From: an uncultured bacterium
Lineage (GTDB): Bacteria; Cyanobacteriota; Vampirovibrionia; Gastranaerophilales; Gastranaerophilaceae
Assembly (NCBI GenBank): GCA_900551915.1
Contig: URXT01000024.1
Location: 1 to 27,833, forward strand
Length of the DNA: 27,833 bases
Reading direction: 5' to 3'
Below, one piece after another: positions 23,254 through 27,833 of this stretch. A program made the translations under genes and the position numbers. Position 1 is the stretch's first letter; each line of letters starts with the position of its first letter. The notes under the pieces were generated by a model. It ran no database searches. It was given only the letters and a program-made list of their open reading frames with translations, and was not told where the DNA came from.

Positions 23254-24600
23254 TTATCTTACACTGATACCTTCATCAAGATATTTAATCAGCGGATAGA
23301 TGAAGAATTCAATTATGCGGCGTTCACCAATTTCAACTTCCGCATTTAAAGTCATGCCGGTTGAGATTTTCTGTTCTTTTCCGTCAATTATAAATGTATT
23401 TTCCTGCGGAAGAACATAAATTTCATAAACCGGCCCGAGCTTTTCATCTTCAATACTGTTTTGCGAAATTGATTTTACAGTTCCATGAAGAATTCCGTAT
23501 TTTTGGAAATCGTAAGTGTCAATTTTTATTGAAACCGGCATTCCTGTTTTAATAAATCCGATATCATGATTTAAAACCTTTGCTTTTATAATAAGAGGAG
23601 TTTCAGCAGGCGTCAGCGCGATTAATTCCTGAGCAGGTGTCACAACACCGCCGATTGTGTGGATTTTTAATTTATCGATATAACCGTCGCAAGGTGCTGT
23701 TATCATCTGGTTCCTGCTGCTGAATTCAATCTGCTCTTTACCGGCTTCTAATTCATTTATTCGTTTTTGGGTTTCTGATAAAGTTGTAAGATTTTGGACT
23801 TTGAAATCGGCTTTAAGTTTGGAGATTTCATTTTGAACCTCTTTAATTTGTGCTTGCAAACGCTTTATTTCCGCACCGGTTTTATTTACGGATTCTTGAA
23901 GGCTGTTTGTCTTATCTTTTGCTTCCTGATACTGGCTGTAGGCAATTATATCAAGAACTTCCGACAACTTATTTTCTCTTTCACGTGCATTTTTTAACTG
24001 GAATTCGTAATCACGTTTCAGCGCGGAGGTTGATGAAATTTGCATGTTTAACTGTTTAATCTGATTGTTTTTTGCAGCAATTTCATTATTCAACGAGGTT
24101 AAATTTTCTTTGTAAAGTTTTTCCTGAATTTCTTTTTCCTCATCAAGTTCAGGCAAAGAGTCTTCGGTAGAAAAATTCGTTTCTGTTCCGTTTGCCATAA
24201 GCCTTTTAACTTCAAGCCGGCTCTGTGCAAGATTTTTTGTAACTGATTTTAATTGTGCGTCTGTTGTTGAGGCGTCAATTTTAATAAGTAGCTGGCCCTT
24301 CTTTACAAAATCGCCTTCTTTTACAAGAATTTGTTTGACAACTCCGGTTTCAAGCGGCTGAATAATTTTTGATTCGCCGTCAGGAATTACAATTCCGCGG
24401 GCGTTAACAACAATATCAACTTTGCCGAGAAAAAGCCATAAAGCAGTAACTATTATCAGAGAAACAATTATCCAGAAAGTAAATCTGCCAAGCGGGCTTA
24501 CCGGTGCTTCCTCAATTTCACTTAAAAGAGGTTTAAATTCATAAGAATCATTTATTTGTTTAACAGCATTCAGAACGGTGTTTTTGATTTTAGTGAACAT
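23254..24600 (-). CDS. HlyD-family membrane fusion protein, type I secretion
   Basis: The periplasmic adaptor that links the inner-membrane ABC exporter to an outer-membrane TolC-like channel. The 448-residue protein has a cytoplasmic N-terminus, a membrane helix at about 38-60 ('FWIIVSLIIVTALWLFLG'), the HlyD start 'KVDIVVNARGIVIPDGESKI', a half lipoyl motif 'GVVKQILVKEGDFVKKGQLL', long coiled coils (about 130-285) and the beta-barrel return 'ITAPCDGYIDKLKIHTIGGV'. Its start overlaps the end of the hlyB frame by 11 nt, so the two are coupled. No TolC homologue is in the window. Confidence 0.93.
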   Translation of the reverse strand: MFTKIKNTVLNAVKQINDSYEFKPLLSEIEEAPVSPLGRFTFWIIVSLIIVTALWLFLGKVDIVVNARGIVIPDGESKIIQPLETGVVKQILVKEGDFVKKGQLLIKIDASTTDAQLKSVTKNLAQSRLEVKRLMANGTETNFSTEDSLPELDEEKEIQEKLYKENLTSLNNEIAAKNNQIKQLNMQISSTSALKRDYEFQLKNARERENKLSEVLDIIAYSQYQEAKDKTNSLQESVNKTGAEIKRLQAQIKEVQNEISKLKADFKVQNLTTLSETQKRINELEAGKEQIEFSSRNQMITAPCDGYIDKLKIHTIGGVVTPAQELIALTPAETPLIIKAKVLNHDIGFIKTGMPVSIKIDTYDFQKYGILHGTVKSISQNSIEDEKLGPVYEIYVLPQENTFIIDGKEQKISTGMTLNAEVEIGERRIIEFFIYPLIKYLDEGISVR

Positions 24601-26706
24601 TTACAACCTCCTGCTGGCTGTATAAAAATTTGTAATACCCTCTTTCATTTTTCATCAAATCTTCATGGCTGCCGGCTTCAATAATCCGGCCTTTGTCCAT
24701 GACAAGAATTACATCACAGTTTCTGACCGCTGAAAGCCTGTGGGCAATGATAAAAGTTGTTCTTCCTTTTGTAATTCTGTTCATGTTATTGAGAATTATT
24801 CTTTCGGATTCGTAATCAAGTGCTGACGTTGCTTCATCCATAATAAAAATTCTCGGGTTTGTAATCAAAGCTCTTGCAATTGCAATTCTTTGCCTTTGGC
24901 CGCCTGAAAGGCTTGAGCCGCGTTCTCCGACTATTGTTTCGTAACCTTCTGGAAATTCCGAAATAAATTCATGCGCTCCTGCGATTTGCGCAGCCTGAAT
25001 AATGTGTTCAATCGGAGCGTCGGGTTTTGGCAGTGAGATATTTTCTCTTATTGAACCTGCAAACAAATAATTTTCCTGAAGAACAACACCAATATTATAT
25101 CTGAGCCATGTCGGATTCATTTGTCTTACATCAACGCCGTCAATATAAATTGTTCCTTCATATGGTATATAAAGACGCTGTAAAAGTTTTTGATTGTACT
25201 TTTGCCGCTTCCGCTCCGTCCGACAATTCCGACACTCATTCCCGGGGCAATATTATATTTGAAATTATTGATTACATAAGGAGCATTGGGCGAATATTTA
25301 AAACAAATATTATCAAATTTTACGCTTCCATGAATTTGCGGCAAAGTTATGCTTTTACTTGACTGGACTTCAACCGGAGTATTCAAAATGTCTCCAAGTC
25401 TGTCAATCCCGAGTAAGCACTGCTGAAATTCGTTCCATAAATTCACCAGACGCAAAACCGGCCCTGAAAACTGGTTGGAAAACATTTGGAATGCAATTAA
25501 CTGCCCTATTGTAAGCTTGTTCGCAATAACAAGTTTGACTCCGAAATACAAAATTGCAATTGTCATAGCTTTTTGAAGCATATTGGAAAGTGCGCCCGCA
25601 ATATTGCTCATATTTGATAGTTTAAAAGATGAACTTATATATTTTGCGAGATTATCTTCCCATTTTTTCTGCATACTTCCTTCAATGGCAAGAGATTTTA
25701 CGGTTTGAATTCCAGTGATGGATTCCACAAGGTATGAATTTGACTGCGCGCCCATTTGGAATTTTTTCTCAAGCCGCTCGCGAAGTTCCGGTGTTATAAT
25801 CAGATAAAGCAGCGCAATTACAATTACAAAACCTATGACAAGAAGGCTCAAAAGAGGACTGTACAAAAACATCATAATGACAAAGACAAATGAGAAAAAT
25901 AAGTCTAAAATTACAGAAACGCTTTTGCTTGTTATAAATTCTCTTATTTGGTCGAGTTCGCGAACCCTTGTTATAATATTTCCGACTTTTCGGTTTTCAA
26001 AATAGGTGAAAGGCAGAGAAAAAAGATGTTTAAATAACTTTGCACCGAGTTTTGCATCAATTTTGCTTGCCGTGTGAAGAAAAATATATTTTCTTGCAAA
26101 ATTCAATAGAAGTTCGAAAATCATAACAGCAACGAATGCAAAGGCCAACACATCCAGTGTCATTATGCTTCTGTGAACTATAACTTTGTCTAAGATAACC
26201 TGAGTAAAAAGCGGTGTTACAAGCCCGAAAAGCTGCACGATGAAAGAGCCCAGCATAACTTCTGCTATAACCTGTTTGTAAGTTAAAATTTCATTAAAAA
26301 ACCACTTAAATCCAAATTTAATTTGAGAATTTATAAGTTTATGCGAGAGGATTATGAATTTATTTTCAGAGAGTTCAAAAAGTTCTTCATAAGAGATATC
26401 TTTTGTTTTGTTATCTTCTATTGAATAAATTAATACATGTTTTTTGACTTTATCAGCTTTTAACAGAACTGAATATTTGCGGTTTTTCTGCAAAATTACA
26501 GCAGGAAGAGGGTAATTGTCCGGAATATTGTCAACATTTAGAGTTTTAACTTTTGCTTTGAAGTCGAACTGCTTCATAATCAGAAGCAGTTCTTCAACTT
26601 CAATTTCCTCTTCGCCCAGAGAAAATTCGCGGATTATAGAGCGCAAATCAAGGCTTATCCCATTAATTTTGGCAACAGTGTCAAAGGCTGTTAATCCTGT
26701 TTGCAT
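24590..26706 (-). pseudogene. HlyB-like type I secretion ABC transporter, one-base frameshift
   Basis: Two frames (26706-25126, then to 24590) together make one type I exporter of about 705 residues. N-terminal 1-120 is a C39-peptidase-like domain lacking the catalytic Cys (an HlyB-type CLD). Residues about 145-430 form the membrane domain ('FIVQLFGLVTPLFTQVILDK', 'SLPFTYFENRKVGNIITRVR'). The ATPase has Walker A 'VGRSGSGKST' in the first frame, then 'LSGGQRQRIAIARALI', Walker B 'IFIMDEATSALD' and 'IIAHRLSAV' in the second. The break is a missing A in a run of five (T5 at 25187-25191 on the plus strand); six would give 'STIKKLLQRLYIPYEG'. All other motifs are intact, so a base-count error or a very recent mutation is likely. 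GGAAGG lies 10 nt before the ATG. Confidence 0.85.
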
Positions 26707-26721
26707 AAATCTTGTACCTTC

Positions 26722-27833
26722 CTATGCCGCCCAGGAATTTGCAACAAGGTTCATTAAATCAGGATTTTCTTTTACATCGGCCGCCGAGTTTATAGAAATT
26801 CCGTTATCAGCAGCGTAAGCTGACATATCCTGAATTAACTTATTTATATCGTCGCTTGTAAGTAAATATGTTTCGCCGCTTTCATCAGTTACTTTAAATG
26901 ACTCTATTGCATAGCTTGAACTCTTTTGATTTTCAATTTGAATAATATCATTACCCGCATCTTCACCATAATCAACAAATAAATCTCCGGAAGAATCCAT
27001 AAAAAATGCAATATTTTCTTTTGATACGGAGCTTTCAAAAACTATAGTATCATTTCCGCCACGGTTATATATTACGTCATTCCCATCACCTATGTTAAAG
27101 ATAAAGGTTTCATCGCCGGCATCTTTGTCTTCAAAGTAATCATTACCAGTTCCGCCGACTAAGGTTTCATCTGTCGGATTTGATGTTGAGGCGGTTGACT
27201 TGATTATATCATCCCCCGCGCCACCGTCTATATAATCATCACCGCCGGAATTGGTTATTATATCGTTACCGTCGCCGCCATAAACGATATCATCGCCGGA
27301 GCCGCTATTTATTGTATCATTGCCGGCGTAGCCATAGATTGTTTCCGAAGCATTTGTTCCGGTTATTGTGTCATCGCCGGAGGTGCCTTCGGTTACTAAA
27401 TGGGACATTACATAGTCTGAGGTAAGCAAAGTTCCATCGGAAAATTCAAAATTCTCGATTCTGTATGAGCTTGAGTTTACAAAACTTTTTATCTGGATTG
27501 AATCAGTTGTATCTTTGAATGTTATAAACAAATCACTTCCTTCGCCATGGAATTTTGTATTTTCTTGAGTTATGCCTGCGCCGAACTTGATTGTATCATT
27601 GCCGCCACGGTTATATATTAAATCATTGCCATCACCCAAGTTAAAGATAAAGGTTTCATCGCCGCCATCTTTATCTTCAAAATAATCATTGCCAGTTCCG
27701 CCAACTAAGGTTTCATTTGTCGGATTTGATGTTGAGGCGGTTGACTTGATTGTGTCGTCTCCGGCGCCGCCGTCTATGTAATCATCACCGCCGGAATTGG
27801 TTATTATATCGTTACCGTCGCCGCCATAAACGA
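26722..27833 (-). CDS. RTX-repeat protein, type I secretion substrate (N-terminus outside window)
   Basis: The frame is open to the right edge, so only the C-terminal 370 residues are seen. It carries blocks of calcium-binding nonapeptides such as 'GGDGNDIITNSGGDDYIDGG' and 'TIYGYAGNDTINSGSGDD', separated by strand-rich segments like 'VLVDYGEDAG'-type spacers and 'ENFEFSDGTLLTSDY'. The C-terminus 'NKLIQDMSAYAADNG...' to 'LMNLVANSWAA' is of the kind that serves as an uncleaved type I secretion signal. It lies 15 nt upstream of hlyB, so this exporter very probably secretes it. A 546-bp (182-residue) near-identical repeat is present. Catalytic or adhesive domains, if any, lie outside the window. 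Confidence 0.9.
   Translation of the reverse strand, partial: VYGGDGNDIITNSGGDDYIDGGAGDDTIKSTASTSNPTNETLVGGTGNDYFEDKDGGDETFIFNLGDGNDLIYNRGGNDTIKFGAGITQENTKFHGEGSDLFITFKDTTDSIQIKSFVNSSSYRIENFEFSDGTLLTSDYVMSHLVTEGTSGDDTITGTNASETIYGYAGNDTINSGSGDDIVYGGDGNDIITNSGGDDYIDGGAGDDIIKSTASTSNPTDETLVGGTGNDYFEDKDAGDETFIFNIGDGNDVIYNRGGNDTIVFESSVSKENIAFFMDSSGDLFVDYGEDAGNDIIQIENQKSSSYAIESFKVTDESGETYLLTSDDINKLIQDMSAYAADNGISINSAADVKENPDLMNLVANSWAA
27056..27833 (-). repeat. 546-bp period repeat within the RTX gene
   Basis: The stretch from about 27056 to 27287 recurs at 27602-27833 with only scattered changes, an offset of 546 bp, exactly 182 codons. The second copy runs off the window edge. The in-frame period suggests duplication of a whole RTX module. 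Confidence 0.8.

Overview
The window looks like a chromosomal segment of a low-GC, diderm bacterium. Evidence for an outer membrane is a type I secretion operon with an RTX-type substrate and a predicted small beta-barrel ending in an aromatic residue. The mix includes an inactivated SF1 helicase module fused to UvrD, YvcK with N-terminal membrane segments, a GH57 branching enzyme and lone PxpA. My best guess is the non-photosynthetic relatives of Cyanobacteria (Vampirovibrionia/Melainabacteria, e.g. Gastranaerophilales). That placement is inference from gene content; no phylogenetic marker was aligned.

Layout. 1-5071: a small winged-helix gene, then a 1.3-kDa-residue-scale helicase gene (about 1299 aa) translationally coupled to a Fe-S RecB-family nuclease, probably a rearranged AddAB/AdnAB-like end-processing machine. 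5072-5989: a small secreted Cys-containing protein whose promoter has a 12-nt homopolymer (C on the coding strand) between -35 and -10, a candidate structured RNA with its own terminator, and an XRE regulator. 6009-7222: rplJ-rplL behind an L10-type leader with an attenuator hairpin. 7271-12851: a compact leftward cluster (pxpA, yvcK, panB, a TPR membrane protein, panC, a membrane protein with a cyclase-like fold). 12936-13945: a membrane-anchored HsdR_N-like protein and rpsT. 14284-16008: a GH57 branching enzyme on the plus strand. 16070-17634: a Cys-His-Asp protease/deamidase-like protein, tRNA-Asp, a serine-recombinase remnant abutting the tRNA, and a 154-bp MITE-like element.

17635-23149: a predicted outer-membrane protein and a LysR regulator read leftward. 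Divergent from lysR is a plus-strand operon of a sugar O-acetyltransferase (frameshifted at a G7 tract), a flavodoxin-fold reductase and two paralogous Cys-nucleophile alpha/beta hydrolases, the second with an export signal. A nitroreductase lies convergent to this operon. 23254-27833: a leftward type I secretion operon, RTX protein (N-terminus outside the window) -> HlyB-like ABC exporter (broken by a one-base frameshift after Walker A) -> HlyD.

The most interesting signals are homopolymer-linked. A C12 tract sits in the spacer of an otherwise near-consensus extended -10 promoter, and a G7 tract puts the acetyltransferase out of frame; both suggest phase variation by strand slippage. Also notable are the fused dead-plus-live helicase with separate nuclease, the hairpin RNA with a repeated loop octamer, and the nested palindromic element.
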